Notes: generated from the letters alone by a model not told the origin. A DNA stretch of 64,000 bases from Kitasatospora gansuensis (GCF_014203705.1 NZ_JACHJR010000001.1:7006001-7070000); one strand, 5' to 3'; shown: positions 1 through 8,407, numbered from the stretch's first letter. Numbers and translations are program-made.

Positions 1-1535
1 ACGACCGCGTGGACGGTGTCCACCCAGTGCAGCGTCAGCCGGGTCAGCGCCTCCCGCGCTTCCGTGTGCTCCCCGGGGAGGCCGAGCACGAACAGCTCGG
101 TCAGCAACGGCAGCGACCACCGGGTCTCCTGCGAGCCGCCGCTCTCCACCAGATGGGCACTGACCAGGGCGCGCAGCAGTTTTCGGGTGGCCTTCTCCGA
201 GGTCCCGTTCAGCGTCGCGGCGTCGGTGATGCCCACCGGCCCGCCGGGGAGGGCCAGCAGCCGGAGCAACCGGGCCTGGTCCGCCGGCAGCTGACGGTAG
301 GACAGCTCGATCAGCGCCCGCAGGGTCTGCTCGTCGTCGGCGATGTCGTCCAGCAGGGTGCCGAGGTCGGCGAGCTCCGCCACCACCTCGTGCAGCGGCT
401 GGTCCCGGTCCTGGGCGATCAGGGCACCGAGCATCCGGAGCGCCACCGGCAGGTTCTGGCAGAACCAGGTGAGCTCGGCGGCGGCCTCGGGCTCCCGCGC
501 GAAGCGGCCGTCGGGCTTGCCCAGGACGGCCCGGACGGTCAGCTGGAGCACGTCGAGCGCGGCCGGCCCGTCCAGCGCCGCCAGCTCCAGCAGCTGTGCG
601 CCGGACGGTGCGAAGGAGTGCCGCGAGGTGACGATCACCCGGGTCAGCCCGTCGCCGGGCAGCAGCGGTTCGACCTGACCGGCGGAGGCCGCGTTGTCGA
701 GCAGCACCAGGGTGGGCCGCCCCTCGGCCGCCCGCTCCGCCAGCAGCGAGCGGTACAGCTGGGCCCGTTCGGCCTCCCCGGCGGGGAGGTCGGTGGCGGA
801 GACGCCCAGGGCGACCAGCAGGACACCGAGCGCCCGGACCGGGTCCAGGCTCCGTTCCGGCCGGTAGCCGTGCAGGTCCACGAAGAGTTCGCCGCCCGGG
901 AACAGCTTCCCGGCCCGGGCCAGGTGCGCGGCCTGGAGGGCGAGTTCGGTCTTGCCGATCCCGGCCGGGCCGGTCACCAGCACCACCGAGGCGGGATCGG
1001 GCTCCGGGGCCGGACCGGCCGGGGCGCCCGCCCCGGGCTGCTCCCACAACGCGTGCCGGATCGGCAGCAACTGGCCGGACGGGCTGCGGACGGCGAACAT
1101 CCTGAGGTTGTCCGGGATCGGTACGATGCGCCCGTCCGGGGTGGCCATTTCCCAGATCAGGCCGGAGTCGTCCTCGTCGTGGCCGTCCGGCCCGGAGGGC
1201 TGCGGCGGTGGCCACGGCACCAGTCCATGGCGCTCCATCAGTTCCGGCAGGGTCCGCTCGGGGCGCACCGCCGGTGCCGCCGGCGGGGGCCGGGTGTCAT
1301 CGGGGGCGAGCAGCGCCAGCAGTGCGGCCAGCTCCTCCGCCCGCCCGGCGAAGGTCCGGCTGCGGGCCGGTAGGCCGGCCGCCGCGATCCGGCCGGTCTG
1401 CGGGGCGGCGACGGTGAGCTGGTCGATCCGGCCGGCCTGGATCACGTCCCGGGCGGTGACCTGGCCGTCGATCAGGTTCCGGATCCAGTCCGAGGTCGGC
1501 AGGGGTGGTTCCCCAGCACGTAGGCTCGGGTCCAT
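1..1535 (-). CDS. NB-ARC/STAND ATPase, C-terminus cut off by the window edge
   Basis: Reading leftwards from ATG at 1535 gives at least 511 codons running off the window. Residues about 20-45 carry a VIQAGRI-type segment common near the N-terminus of streptomycete STAND proteins. The P-loop GPAGIGKT lies at residues 189-196, followed by LFVDLHGY and LVLLDNA (Walker B-like), the usual NB-ARC order. The C-terminal sensor is missing, so the signal it responds to cannot be named. An AAGGAAGGAA ribosome site precedes the start and lies inside the divergent NUDIX coding sequence. The class (regulatory or defence-type signalling ATPase) is family knowledge; any role is inference. Confidence 0.8.
   Translation of the reverse strand, partial: MDPSLRAGEPPLPTSDWIRNLIDGQVTARDVIQAGRIDQLTVAAPQTGRIAAAGLPARSRTFAGRAEELAALLALLAPDDTRPPPAAPAVRPERTLPELMERHGLVPWPPPQPSGPDGHDEDDSGLIWEMATPDGRIVPIPDNLRMFAVRSPSGQLLPIRHALWEQPGAGAPAGPAPEPDPASVVLVTGPAGIGKTELALQAAHLARAGKLFPGGELFVDLHGYRPERSLDPVRALGVLLVALGVSATDLPAGEAERAQLYRSLLAERAAEGRPTLVLLDNAASAGQVEPLLPGDGLTRVIVTSRHSFAPSGAQLLELAALDGPAALDVLQLTVRAVLGKPDGRFAREPEAAAELTWFCQNLPVALRMLGALIAQDRDQPLHEVVAELADLGTLLDDIADDEQTLRALIELSYRQLPADQARLLRLLALPGGPVGITDAATLNGTSEKATRKLLRALVSAHLVESGGSQETRWSLPLLTELFVLGLPGEHTEAREALTRLTLHWVDTVHAV
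1521..1526 (+). promoter_or_regulatory. -10 box of a leaderless promoter for the NUDIX gene
   Basis: TAGGCT matches the actinobacterial TANNNT -10 box and sits 7 bases before the ATG at 1534, the spacing of leaderless transcripts. No Shine-Dalgarno sequence precedes this ATG. The box also lies inside the beginning of the opposite-strand NB-ARC reading frame. Confidence 0.6.
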
Positions 1536-2028
1536 GGCGATTCCTTCCTTCCTGGCGGAGCTGCGCTCCTTCGTCGGCACCCGTCCGCTCTGGCTCTCCG
1601 GCGTGGGGGCGGTGGTCCGGGACGACCAGGGCCGGGTGCTGCTCAACCGCCGCTCCGACTCCGGCCGTTGGTCGATCGTCGGGGGCATCCTCGATCCGGG
1701 TGAGCAGCCCGCCGACGGGCTGGTCCGAGAGGTGTTCGAGGAGACCGGCCTGGTGGTCGAGCCGGAGGCACTGGCCTCGGTGACGGTCTCGCCGCTGCTC
1801 AGCTACCCGAACGGGGACCAGGCCCAGTACCTGGACCTGACCTTCCGCTGCCGCCGGGTCTCCGGCGAGGCGCGGGTGAACGACGACGAGTCGCTGGAGG
1901 TGGCCTGGTTCGCCCCGAGCGAGCTGCCCGAGCTGGACGACTACGCCCGCTACCGGCTGGAGGTGGCGCTGGCCGGGAAGACCGAGACGGTGTTCTCCTT
2001 CACCCCGCCCACGGGCGACCCGGCCTGA
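1534..2028 (+). CDS. NUDIX hydrolase
   Basis: A 164-residue protein that should hydrolyse a nucleoside diphosphate linked to another moiety; the substrate cannot be predicted. The Nudix box runs from GGILDPGEQPADGLVREVFE into ETGLVV, matching GX5EX7REUXEEXGU. The N-terminal segment GVGAVVRDDQGRVLLNRR is the usual first strand. The ATG at 1534 is chosen because of the -10 box 7 bases upstream and because it begins just before the conserved domain. Its start overlaps the divergent NB-ARC start within the tetranucleotide CATG. It converges on the epimerase gene with a 15-base gap. Confidence 0.88.
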   Translation: MAIPSFLAELRSFVGTRPLWLSGVGAVVRDDQGRVLLNRRSDSGRWSIVGGILDPGEQPADGLVREVFEETGLVVEPEALASVTVSPLLSYPNGDQAQYLDLTFRCRRVSGEARVNDDESLEVAWFAPSELPELDDYARYRLEVALAGKTETVFSFTPPTGDPA

Positions 2029-2043
2029 CCTCCGGACGGTCCG

Positions 2044-2973
2044 TCAGAGCGTCCGGAACCACTCGGCGGTGCGTTCGATGCCCTCCCGCAGCGGCACCGG
2101 CACCACCTCGGGGAACAGCTCCCGGAGCCGGCTGTTGTCGGCCTGCGAGTCCCGGACGTCACCGGGCCTGGGCTCGACGTGCTCGGCGGCCAGCGGCAGG
2201 CCGAGCACCGAGCCGAGCTCGTCGATCAGCTCCAGCAGGGTGGTCCGGGTGCCGAAGGCCAGGTTCACCGGGTCGGCGTGCACCACCCTCCGGACCACCG
2301 CCTCGCTGATCACCTGGGTGACCGTGCCGACGTAGGTGAAGTCCCGGCTCTGGCCGCCGTCCCCGTGCACGGTCAGCGGCCGTCCGGCCAGCGCCGCGTC
2401 GAGGAAGGCGGGCAGCACGGCCGCGTACGCGTGCCCGGCGGGCTGCAGCGGGCCGAACACGTTGAAGAACCGCAGCGGCAGCACGCCCAGCCCGTAACAG
2501 TGGTGATAGGCCGCCAGGTACGCCTCGGTGGCCAGCTTGCTGACCGCGTACGGGCTCATCGGCGCCGTCCGCATGGTCTCCCGCTTGGGCAGCTCCCGGT
2601 TGGCCCCGTAGACCGAGGACGAGGACGCCGCCACCAGGTAGCCGACGCCCGCCCGGCGGGCCGCCTCCAGCACCTCCAGGGTGCCGGTGGCGTTGGCGTG
2701 GTGGCTGGCCAGCGGATCTGCCACCGAGCGCGGTACCGAGGGCAGCGCGGCCAGGTGCACCACCGCGTCGGCGCCCGCGAAGGCGGCGTCCAGCAGGGCC
2801 GGGTCCAGGATGGTGCCCTCGTGCAGGGTCACGTCCAGACCGGCCAGGTTGGCCTTGCTGCCGGTGCTGAGGTTGTCGACCACGGCCACGTGGTCCACCT
2901 CGGGACGGGCCAGCAGGGCCCGGGCGAGGTTGGCCCCGATGAAACCGGCTCCGCCGGTCACGACCACCCGCAT
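2044..2973 (-). CDS. NAD-dependent epimerase/dehydratase (UDP-sugar epimerase-like)
   Basis: A 309-residue extended short-chain dehydrogenase. The Rossmann motif GGAGFIG is at residues 7-13, and the catalytic pair is Tyr142/Lys146 in SPYAVSK, preceded by SSSSVYG. The late segment HGDGGQSRDFTYV is typical of GalE/WbpP-type UDP-hexose 4-epimerases. Upstream of the chosen ATG a GGGGGAG ribosome site is well placed; an in-frame start 20 codons earlier has no such support. It lies downstream of dhaM on the same strand with a 129-base gap, so co-transcription is possible but not required. The exact sugar substrate is unknown. Confidence 0.85.
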   Translation of the reverse strand: MRVVVTGGAGFIGANLARALLARPEVDHVAVVDNLSTGSKANLAGLDVTLHEGTILDPALLDAAFAGADAVVHLAALPSVPRSVADPLASHHANATGTLEVLEAARRAGVGYLVAASSSSVYGANRELPKRETMRTAPMSPYAVSKLATEAYLAAYHHCYGLGVLPLRFFNVFGPLQPAGHAYAAVLPAFLDAALAGRPLTVHGDGGQSRDFTYVGTVTQVISEAVVRRVVHADPVNLAFGTRTTLLELIDELGSVLGLPLAAEHVEPRPGDVRDSQADNSRLRELFPEVVPVPLREGIERTAEWFRTL

Positions 2974-3102
2974 GTTCAAGCTCCCCCCACCGTCGGCCCG
3001 CGGCCTCCCCGCCTCGGGCGCACTGCGCCGCATGCTATCGGCGCGACCGCCGCCGACGTGCGGATCTGGTGAACTCCGGTGCCGGGAGCAGGGATCGCAG
3101 GC

Positions 3103-3621
3103 TCAGAGCTTGCGCTGGCGGTACATCTCCTCGGCCGCGTCCAGCACCGCCGTCAGGTCGCCGCCCGCGCTGGCGGTGGCCACCGCCGCCACCGCCCCTT
3201 CCACGAACGGGGCGTCCGCCAGCCGGACCGGGAACGGCAGACCGTGCTCGTCCGCGTCGGAGAGCAGCGCCCGGACGGTGCCGACCGCGCTGCCCAGGTC
3301 GGCCAGCACCGCGACCCCGTGCCCCTGGTCCACCCGGCGGGCCGCCGCGGCGACCAGGACCGCGCTGGTGCCGAGCCCGTCCGCCAGGCTGCCCCCGGTG
3401 GCGGCCACGGCCGCCGGGTCCCCGGTGGTGAGCCCGACCGCGAGCGCGGCGACCGCCTCGGCCAGCCGCTGGCTGTGCGAGACCAGCACCACGCCGACCC
3501 GCCCGAGCCCGGCCGGCCGGGGGTGCCGCGGAGCCTCGGGTTCCGGCTCGCCGGGGTGTGGCGCGGACGGGGCCTGTGAGATGGGAATCACATCGGCCCG
3601 GGGGTCCTCCCGGCGTTCCAT
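3103..3621 (-). CDS. dhaM: DhaM, phosphoryl-transfer subunit of PTS-dependent dihydroxyacetone kinase
   Basis: A 172-residue protein. After a proline-rich N-terminal extension of about 40 residues comes the EIIA-mannose-like domain with VGVVLVSHSQRLAEA; His49 in SHS is the expected phospho-acceptor. Later segments VAVLADLGSAVGT and FVEGAVAAV are also family-typical. It should pass phosphate from HPr to the DhaL subunit for dihydroxyacetone phosphorylation. GAGGAG lies 5 bases before the ATG, ruling out the much longer in-frame opening upstream. Neither dhaK nor dhaL is in the window, although these three genes usually sit together. Confidence 0.85.
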   Translation of the reverse strand: MERREDPRADVIPISQAPSAPHPGEPEPEAPRHPRPAGLGRVGVVLVSHSQRLAEAVAALAVGLTTGDPAAVAATGGSLADGLGTSAVLVAAAARRVDQGHGVAVLADLGSAVGTVRALLSDADEHGLPFPVRLADAPFVEGAVAAVATASAGGDLTAVLDAAEEMYRQRKL

Positions 3622-3874
3622 GACTGCTCCTCGGGGCCTCTGCGGTACGCGGTCTGACGGGACGTCTTCTGACGGGACGTGGAACAACACTCTCGCAGGC
3701 GCACCCGGGCCGCGACCGGATCCGCCCCGGGTGTGTCCGCCTAGCACAGCACGGTCCGCGGGCGGGGCGGAACGACTTATCCGGCCCCGTGCGGAGGAGC
3801 GAAAGCCGCAAGTCCGCCCGGGTCGGGACCGGCTGGATACGCTGGGGCCACGTTCGACAGGGAGGAAGAGTCCA

Positions 3875-4138
3875 GTGGCGGTCGACAGCGGCACCAGCGT
3901 GGCGGGCGAGATCGGGACGGCGGTCCAGGGGTTCGGCCCGAAGCCGGAACTGGACCTCACCGGGGCGGAGTGGCTCTCCAGCGACCAGGGCGACGGTGCG
4001 GTACAGATCGCCTTCGTCGGCGAGTACATCGCGATGCGCGACGGCCGGGAGCCGGACGGCCCGGTGCTGGTCTTCACCCCGGCCGAGTGGCGGGCCTTCG
4101 TGCTGGGCGCGCGGGACGGCGAGTTCGACCCGAGCTGA
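3875..4138 (+). CDS. DUF397 domain protein
   Basis: An 87-residue acidic protein starting at GTG, with GGAGGAAG 6 bases upstream. The core TGAEWLSSDQGDGAVQIAFV and the ending DGPVLVFTPAEWRAFVLGA match the DUF397 pattern, including the conserved RDG turn and final GEFD. DUF397 proteins usually sit beside an XRE-type regulator of the BldB/WhiJ type; none is adjacent here. A TACGCT hexamer at 3838-3843 is a possible -10 element. The molecular function of the family is not established. Confidence 0.85.
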   Translation: MAVDSGTSVAGEIGTAVQGFGPKPELDLTGAEWLSSDQGDGAVQIAFVGEYIAMRDGREPDGPVLVFTPAEWRAFVLGARDGEFDPS

Positions 4139-4791
4139 CCGCTACTTCGTCAGCTCGCCGGGCGGGCGTCGACCCCGGAAAGAAATCTGATGGACCGATA
4201 GTCGTTGACTGTTCGACAAGTAACGGCCCACAGTTAGAAGCAGACAGACGCCGTGCCCAACGCCCCCACGCGTCCAGGCACGGCGCCTGCTGTGCGGTCC
4301 GGGCACAAGTGCCGGACCTCCTCCCGAGGTAGAACCCCGGACGCACCAGGGTGCGCCGTCGCCGGGAGGCGTGGCCTCGACGCCGAGAGCGACTCGGACG
4401 CCGGTGCCGGGTTGCCCGGGATCCGCACGCCCCCACGCGGCGGTGTCCCGGGCAGGTTCGCGAGCTGCGACGGGCCGGGGCCCCGCGAACCTGGTCTATG
4501 GGTGTTGTGTGTGTACTGCTCTGCCTGACGCTACTCGACGGTCGGTGGACAGCGGAAAGTGCCTGTGCAGGTGACTCGGGTGTCGCACGACGATGTGCAT
4601 GAGGGAACGCGCACGTGGGCGCGCTGCGACAACACCGCCCCCCGGTGGATCGAGTCCACAGCGGCTGTCGTGCTGAACCGAACGTAGCCCGGACGGTTGC
4701 TCAGAGTCAACATTGGTCTCTGAGCGTGGATCTCGCCCGGGGCACCCACCCGCCCCGTGAGCAGGGCGTGACCGCACCGTACGATGGTGTC
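4139..4791. other. 653-bp gap without a convincing gene
   Basis: No open frame here has a good ribosome site plus a recognisable domain. The notable structure is a hairpin with 8-base perfect arms GCTCAGAG (4699-4706) and CTCTGAGC (4718-4725), about 70 bases before the next gene. A TTGACT hexamer near 4205 has no matching -10 box at normal spacing. A short frame at 4498-4602 begins with a hydrophobic run but has no ribosome site. An RNA gene or operator is possible but nothing specific can be named. Confidence 0.4.
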
Positions 4792-5286
4792 ATGTCATTT
4801 CTCCGCCGCCGCTCCGGCTCTCCCGCGGGACCGGACTTCGACGTGCTCGCGATGGACCCGGGCGACTGGCCGGGCGACTTCGGCGCCATGATGATGAGCG
4901 GCCCGGACGGCTCCTGTCAGGGCATCTTCCTGCGGTACGACCTGTTCGGCGGCCGCGGCCCCGCGATGTTCATCGGCAACCTGCCCGAGGGATCGCCGGC
5001 CCGGGACGCCGAGGACGGCGTGCCGTTCGAGATCCGCCAGCTGCTCACCGCGCTGGAGAACGAGGAGCCGGTCGAGTTCGTCTCGGCCGAGGACTTCCCG
5101 GTCATGCTCGGCGACGACCTGCTGATCGTCCGGAAGGTCAAGGTCAGCGAGGAGCGGGTGTTCTGCGCCCAGTTCGGCCGCAGCGACGGCGTCCAGGTCA
5201 CCATCGCCTCCTGGGACCGGCCGATCGCCGACGACCTCTACCAGTTGCTCAAGCCGCTCCCGGCGGACATGTTCCAGCAGGGCTGA
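4792..5286 (+). CDS. Conserved hypothetical protein
   Basis: A 164-residue acidic, soluble-looking protein. The start is supported by a leaderless arrangement: TACGAT at 4780-4785 and ATG 6 bases later. The sequence opens with a short arginine-rich stretch, then alternating strand/helix segments such as DPGDWPGDFGAMMMSG and GIFLRYDLFGG; there is no signal peptide or membrane segment. I remember close relatives only as unnamed streptomycete proteins and cannot assign a function. It is upstream of, and separately expressed from, the leader-peptide unit that follows. Confidence 0.75.
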   Translation: MSFLRRRSGSPAGPDFDVLAMDPGDWPGDFGAMMMSGPDGSCQGIFLRYDLFGGRGPAMFIGNLPEGSPARDAEDGVPFEIRQLLTALENEEPVEFVSAEDFPVMLGDDLLIVRKVKVSEERVFCAQFGRSDGVQVTIASWDRPIADDLYQLLKPLPADMFQQG

Positions 5287-5304
5287 TTTCCGGCCAGACC
5301 CTGC

Positions 5305-5334
5305 TTGACGGTACTGATCAACGCTTCGTACAGT
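5305..5334 (+). promoter_or_regulatory. Strong consensus-like promoter for the leader peptide and flavoprotein unit
   Basis: TTGACG (5305-5310) and TACAGT (5329-5334) are separated by 18 bases, close to the streptomycete HrdB consensus. The leader ATG is 7 bases after the -10 box, so the mRNA should begin at or next to this ATG. Confidence 0.75.
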
Positions 5335-5341
5335 CACCAGC

Positions 5342-5425
5342 ATGTCGTGTCGCCGTCTGCTGCTCACGCGCCGCAGCTATCTGGACCTGCGGCGCACCGC
5401 GAGCGCGGCGTGTCCGGGCCGCTGA
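5342..5425 (+). CDS. Regulatory leader peptide, 27 residues
   Basis: ATG to TGA encodes a 27-residue arginine-rich peptide with the core LLLTRRSYLDLRRTASAAC and cysteines near both ends. This matches the actinobacterial leader-peptide pattern (LTxRxxxDLxRxxSAxC) found upstream of sulfur and cysteine assimilation genes. The peptide is probably made from a leaderless mRNA, as its promoter shows. In characterised mycobacterial relatives, ribosome stalling at cysteine codons controls downstream expression; that mechanism is inferred here from the pattern. The next gene is a DszC/SfnB-like flavoprotein, which fits a sulfur-scavenging role. Confidence 0.8.
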   Translation: MSCRRLLLTRRSYLDLRRTASAACPGR

Positions 5426-5428
5426 GGG

Positions 5429-5568
5429 GGAGTCGACTCCTCCGGCGGCCCGCTTCCGGCTGATTCCGGCCGTTCCGCACGAGGTCGCCCTACGGTTCCG
5501 CGCGCCACCGCCGGTGCGCCCGCCCGCAGTTCGTCGCGCACCACGCTGCCGCCCGGAGGCACCCGCAC
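5429..5568 (+). promoter_or_regulatory. Possible attenuator between leader peptide and flavoprotein gene
   Basis: Four bases after the leader stop begins a perfect 12-base palindrome GGAGTCGACTCC (5429-5440), followed by GC-rich CCGG repeats that could pair in alternative ways. The 143-base untranslated stretch ends with a GGAGG ribosome site 9 bases before the ATG at 5569. A palindrome right after a leader stop is what translation-coupled attenuation would need, but alternative structures have not been computed. Confidence 0.45.
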
Positions 5569-6708
5569 ATGACCGTCACTGATGGCACCTCACCCGTCGC
5601 GGACGCCCTCGCCCGACTGCCCAGGGTGGTCGACCTGCTGGCGGCCCGGGCCGAGGAGCACGACCGGGACGCCACCTTCCCGTACCAGGGCATCGAGGCC
5701 GTGCACGAGGCCGGTCTGCTCAACCTGACCATCGGTCAGCGCTACGGCGGCCCCGGCGGCACGCTCGCCGACACCGTCCAGCTGCTCGCCCAACTCGGGC
5801 GCGGAGACGCCTCGGTGGCGGTGCTCACCGCCTTCACCCTGCTCCAGCACGCCGAGCAGGCCAGAAACGGCAACTGGCCGGCCGGGGTCTACCGCCGGCT
5901 GCTGACCGAATCCCGCCGCGGCCCGGCCCTGGTCAACACGCTGCGCGCGGAGCCGGGCGGCCGGCTGGCCACGGTGGCCCGCTGGGACGGCACCGGCTGG
6001 CGGCTGACCGGCCGGAAGACGTTCTGTGCGGGCGCCGAGGCACTGGCCTGGCTGGCGGTCCGGGCCAGGACCGACGAAACGGTTCCGCGGACCGGCCTGT
6101 TCCTGGTCCGCGGCGACAGCCCGGGCATCGAACTGGACCCGGTCTGGGACCAGTTGGGCCTGCGGGCGAGCGCCGGGCACGACGTGCTGCTGACCGACGT
6201 CGCGGTGCCCGCCGACGCGGTGGTCGGCCTGGCCGGCACCCCGGCCGAGGAGCCGCCCGCCGACCGGCTGGACCGGGCCTGGCGTGAACTCGCCCTCTCC
6301 GCCGTGCACCTGGGCGTCGCCCGGGCCGCCCAGGAGTGGCTGGTCCGGTTCCTCGGACAGCGGACTCCGGCCAATCTGACCGAGCCGCTGGCGACCGTGC
6401 CCCGCTACCGGACGGCGGTGGCCGAGATCGAAGCCTCGCTGATCGGCGCCGAAGAGCTCCTGTACGGCCTGGCCGCCCGGGTGGACCGCGGCGACCAGGC
6501 GGCCGCCGCCCGGTCCGGGGCGGCCCAGCTGCTGATCAACCGCACCGCCACCGCAGCCGTCCAACAGGCCGTCACCCTCACCGGCAACCCCGGCCTCAGC
6601 CGCCGCCACCCGCTGGAACGCTACCTCCGCGACGTCCTCAGCGGGCGCACCCACCTGGCGTCGGAAGACGTCATCCTCGACGGGATCGCGCGCACCACCC
6701 TGGGCTGA
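5569..6708 (+). CDS. Acyl-CoA dehydrogenase-fold flavoprotein (DszC/SfnB-like)
   Basis: A 379-residue protein of the acyl-CoA dehydrogenase fold. Segments ERYGG-type IGQRYGGPGG, the FMN/FAD-contacting WRLTGRKTFCAGAEA, and the C-terminal RHPLERYLRDVLSGRTH fit the monooxygenase branch containing DszC and SfnB. These enzymes use reduced flavin to act on organosulfur compounds, while classical members dehydrogenate acyl-CoA. No classical catalytic glutamate motif is obvious. The upstream cysteine-type leader peptide is independent support for a sulfur-acquisition role. GGAGG lies 9 bases before the ATG. No ssu or sulfonate transporter genes are adjacent. Confidence 0.8.
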   Translation: MTVTDGTSPVADALARLPRVVDLLAARAEEHDRDATFPYQGIEAVHEAGLLNLTIGQRYGGPGGTLADTVQLLAQLGRGDASVAVLTAFTLLQHAEQARNGNWPAGVYRRLLTESRRGPALVNTLRAEPGGRLATVARWDGTGWRLTGRKTFCAGAEALAWLAVRARTDETVPRTGLFLVRGDSPGIELDPVWDQLGLRASAGHDVLLTDVAVPADAVVGLAGTPAEEPPADRLDRAWRELALSAVHLGVARAAQEWLVRFLGQRTPANLTEPLATVPRYRTAVAEIEASLIGAEELLYGLAARVDRGDQAAAARSGAAQLLINRTATAAVQQAVTLTGNPGLSRRHPLERYLRDVLSGRTHLASEDVILDGIARTTLG

Positions 6709-6733
6709 CGCACTGCCTCAGCTGTCTACGGTC

Positions 6734-6754
6734 CAGGGGCTCGGGGAACTGCGA
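6734..6754. repeat. Degenerate copy of a streptomycete REP-like sequence
   Basis: This stretch matches the inner arm of the inverted repeat at 30161-30183 except for one substitution and a two-base deletion near the end. It lies just downstream of the flavoprotein gene, with no second arm found nearby. I recall this motif as highly repeated between genes in streptomycetes. Confidence 0.5.
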
Positions 6755-6812
6755 CGCCGACCTCGGAAAACGTGATCCATGCGTAGGTGGTCAGGCACTT
6801 TGCCCTTTTCGG

Positions 6813-7955
6813 TCAGCGCGTGCCCACCGCAGTGCGGACCGCCCGGCGGGCGAGCGCTGCGTCGTCGTAGAGCCGGCGGATCATGATGCGCTGCTCCTCG
6901 CCCGCGCCCGGCACGTCGTGCAGGCGGATCTCCCGCATCAGTACCAGCACCAGGTTGACCAGGAACGCGTCCCGCGCCACCGTCCCGCCGGACTGGGCGA
7001 GTTGGCTGATCTGGCGGCGGGCGGCCGAGTCCCCGGAGAGGACGCTCCAGAGCACCGCCAGGTCGTACCCGGGCAGGTACCAGCCGGCCTGCTCCCAGTC
7101 GACCAGGACCGGGCCGGACGGCGCGAGCAGGATGTTGCCGAGCAGCGCGTCGCCGTGGCAGAGCTGGAGCGGGCTGCCGGCCAGGCCGTGCAGCAGGGCC
7201 CGCAGGTCGCCCGCGTCCCGGTCGGTGAGCTGGCCGACCGAGTGGAAGCGGGAGATCTCCAGCTGGTAGTCGAGCGGCTTGCCGAACACGTCGGTCGGCG
7301 GCCGCCAGAGGTTCAGCGAGCGGATCGAGCCGAGTACGGCGCGCAGCTCGCCGGGGGTCGGCGCGCTCACCGGGTGCCGCTCGCGGGCGGCCTGACGGCC
7401 CGGTACCCGCTCCATGACCAGCACGCAGCGGTCGTGGTCGGCGGCCACCAGCCGGGGCAGCCGGACCGGCGGACGGTGCCGGACGAAGGCCCGGTAGACC
7501 GAGACCTCGTGGTGGAAGCGTTCGATCAACTGCTCGGCGTGCTCGCTGCGAAGCGCCTGCGGGGCAAGGCACTTGGCGACCACGGGTGCCCGGCCGATGG
7601 TGCCGGCGATCAGGATGTGTCGGCTGCCTTCCCGCAGGACCTGGCGGGGAAGGAAGCCAGGGCATATCCGCGCGATGTTGGCGAGCGCGGCCCGTACGGC
7701 GGGGGTCTGCAGGGCGGCGGGGTCGAGCCGGTCGGCGGTGGCGGCCTCGAGGGCGCGGCCGCGCTGCATCCGGTCGGTGCCGTTGCGGGCGGCCAGTTGG
7801 TCGGCCTGACGGGGGAGCAGGCCGCGTGCGGTGGCCAGCGCCCTCGGGTCGCGGTACGGGGCCGGACCCTGACCGGGGCGACCGCCGGCTGCGGTGGGGG
7901 GGCGCAGCGCGGTACGGGTCTGGGTGGGGGTGCCGGTGGTCGCTGAGGAGTACAT
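6813..7955 (-). CDS. Aminoglycoside phosphotransferase (APH)-family kinase
   Basis: A 380-residue protein with a kinase-like fold. The catalytic loop LCHGDALLGN carries the HxDxxxxN signature and is followed by VLVDWEQAGWYLPGYDLAV, the metal-binding DxE/D segment. The N-terminal 80 residues are poorly conserved and arginine-rich. The start at 7955 follows an AAGGGA ribosome site at somewhat long spacing; more upstream in-frame starts lack one. The family phosphorylates small-molecule hydroxyls (antibiotics, sugars, choline); the substrate here is unknown. It is divergent from the nsdA-like gene across a 452-base gap. Confidence 0.8.
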   Translation of the reverse strand: MYSSATTGTPTQTRTALRPPTAAGGRPGQGPAPYRDPRALATARGLLPRQADQLAARNGTDRMQRGRALEAATADRLDPAALQTPAVRAALANIARICPGFLPRQVLREGSRHILIAGTIGRAPVVAKCLAPQALRSEHAEQLIERFHHEVSVYRAFVRHRPPVRLPRLVAADHDRCVLVMERVPGRQAARERHPVSAPTPGELRAVLGSIRSLNLWRPPTDVFGKPLDYQLEISRFHSVGQLTDRDAGDLRALLHGLAGSPLQLCHGDALLGNILLAPSGPVLVDWEQAGWYLPGYDLAVLWSVLSGDSAARRQISQLAQSGGTVARDAFLVNLVLVLMREIRLHDVPGAGEEQRIMIRRLYDDAALARRAVRTAVGTR

Positions 7956-8407
7956 GGGGTGGTGAGGGTCCCTTCCTGGCCGGCGGCTGGCCTCTGCCGG
8001 TGTCTGCTGCGGACTGCCCCGGGTGGCGGAGGTGTGCACCGTCGCGGTGCACCGCCGGGGCGAGGGGTGGAGCGCAGGCGCCGGGCACGGAACTTGACGG
8101 GTCGTCACGGCCCGCACCCTGGGGAATGCGTGCCGTGCGCCTGCCTGGCCATGCCCGGCGCCAGTGCGCCACCCTGCCGCGCCACCCCCTCGGATGAGGC
8201 CCCGGAAAGTCCGTTGACGGCTGCTCAGGGCAGTCCCTGAGCCGTTTTCGGGCCTTCCGACCCGGAGTCGGGGTGGCGCATCTCTACCTGACACCCGGTC
8301 AGCACTGGTGCACCATGTGGCGGACCCTGGCGAAGCGTGGCGAATGGTCGCGCGGCACATGCCAGCGCACTAGGGTCGAGAGCAGCCGAGGATCCTGGGG
8401 GCTTCAC
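7956..8407. other. 452-bp divergent intergenic region with two hairpins
   Basis: No gene is evident. A hairpin with 8-base arms GTGCACCG/CGGTGCAC and a 3-base loop lies at 8034-8052. A second, GCTCAGGG/CCCTGAGC with a CAGT loop at 8223-8242, is followed by TTTT like an intrinsic terminator. TTGACG hexamers at about 8093 and 8211 lack good -10 partners. TAGGGT at 8371-8376 is the likely -10 of the nsdA-like gene. The region probably carries the promoters of both divergent genes. Confidence 0.45.

Noticed and set aside
4498..4602. A 34-codon frame starting with a hydrophobic run and containing cysteines, in the 4.1-4.8 kb gap
   Set aside because: It looks like a small secreted peptide but has no ribosome site or promoter-like spacing and no recognisable relatives.
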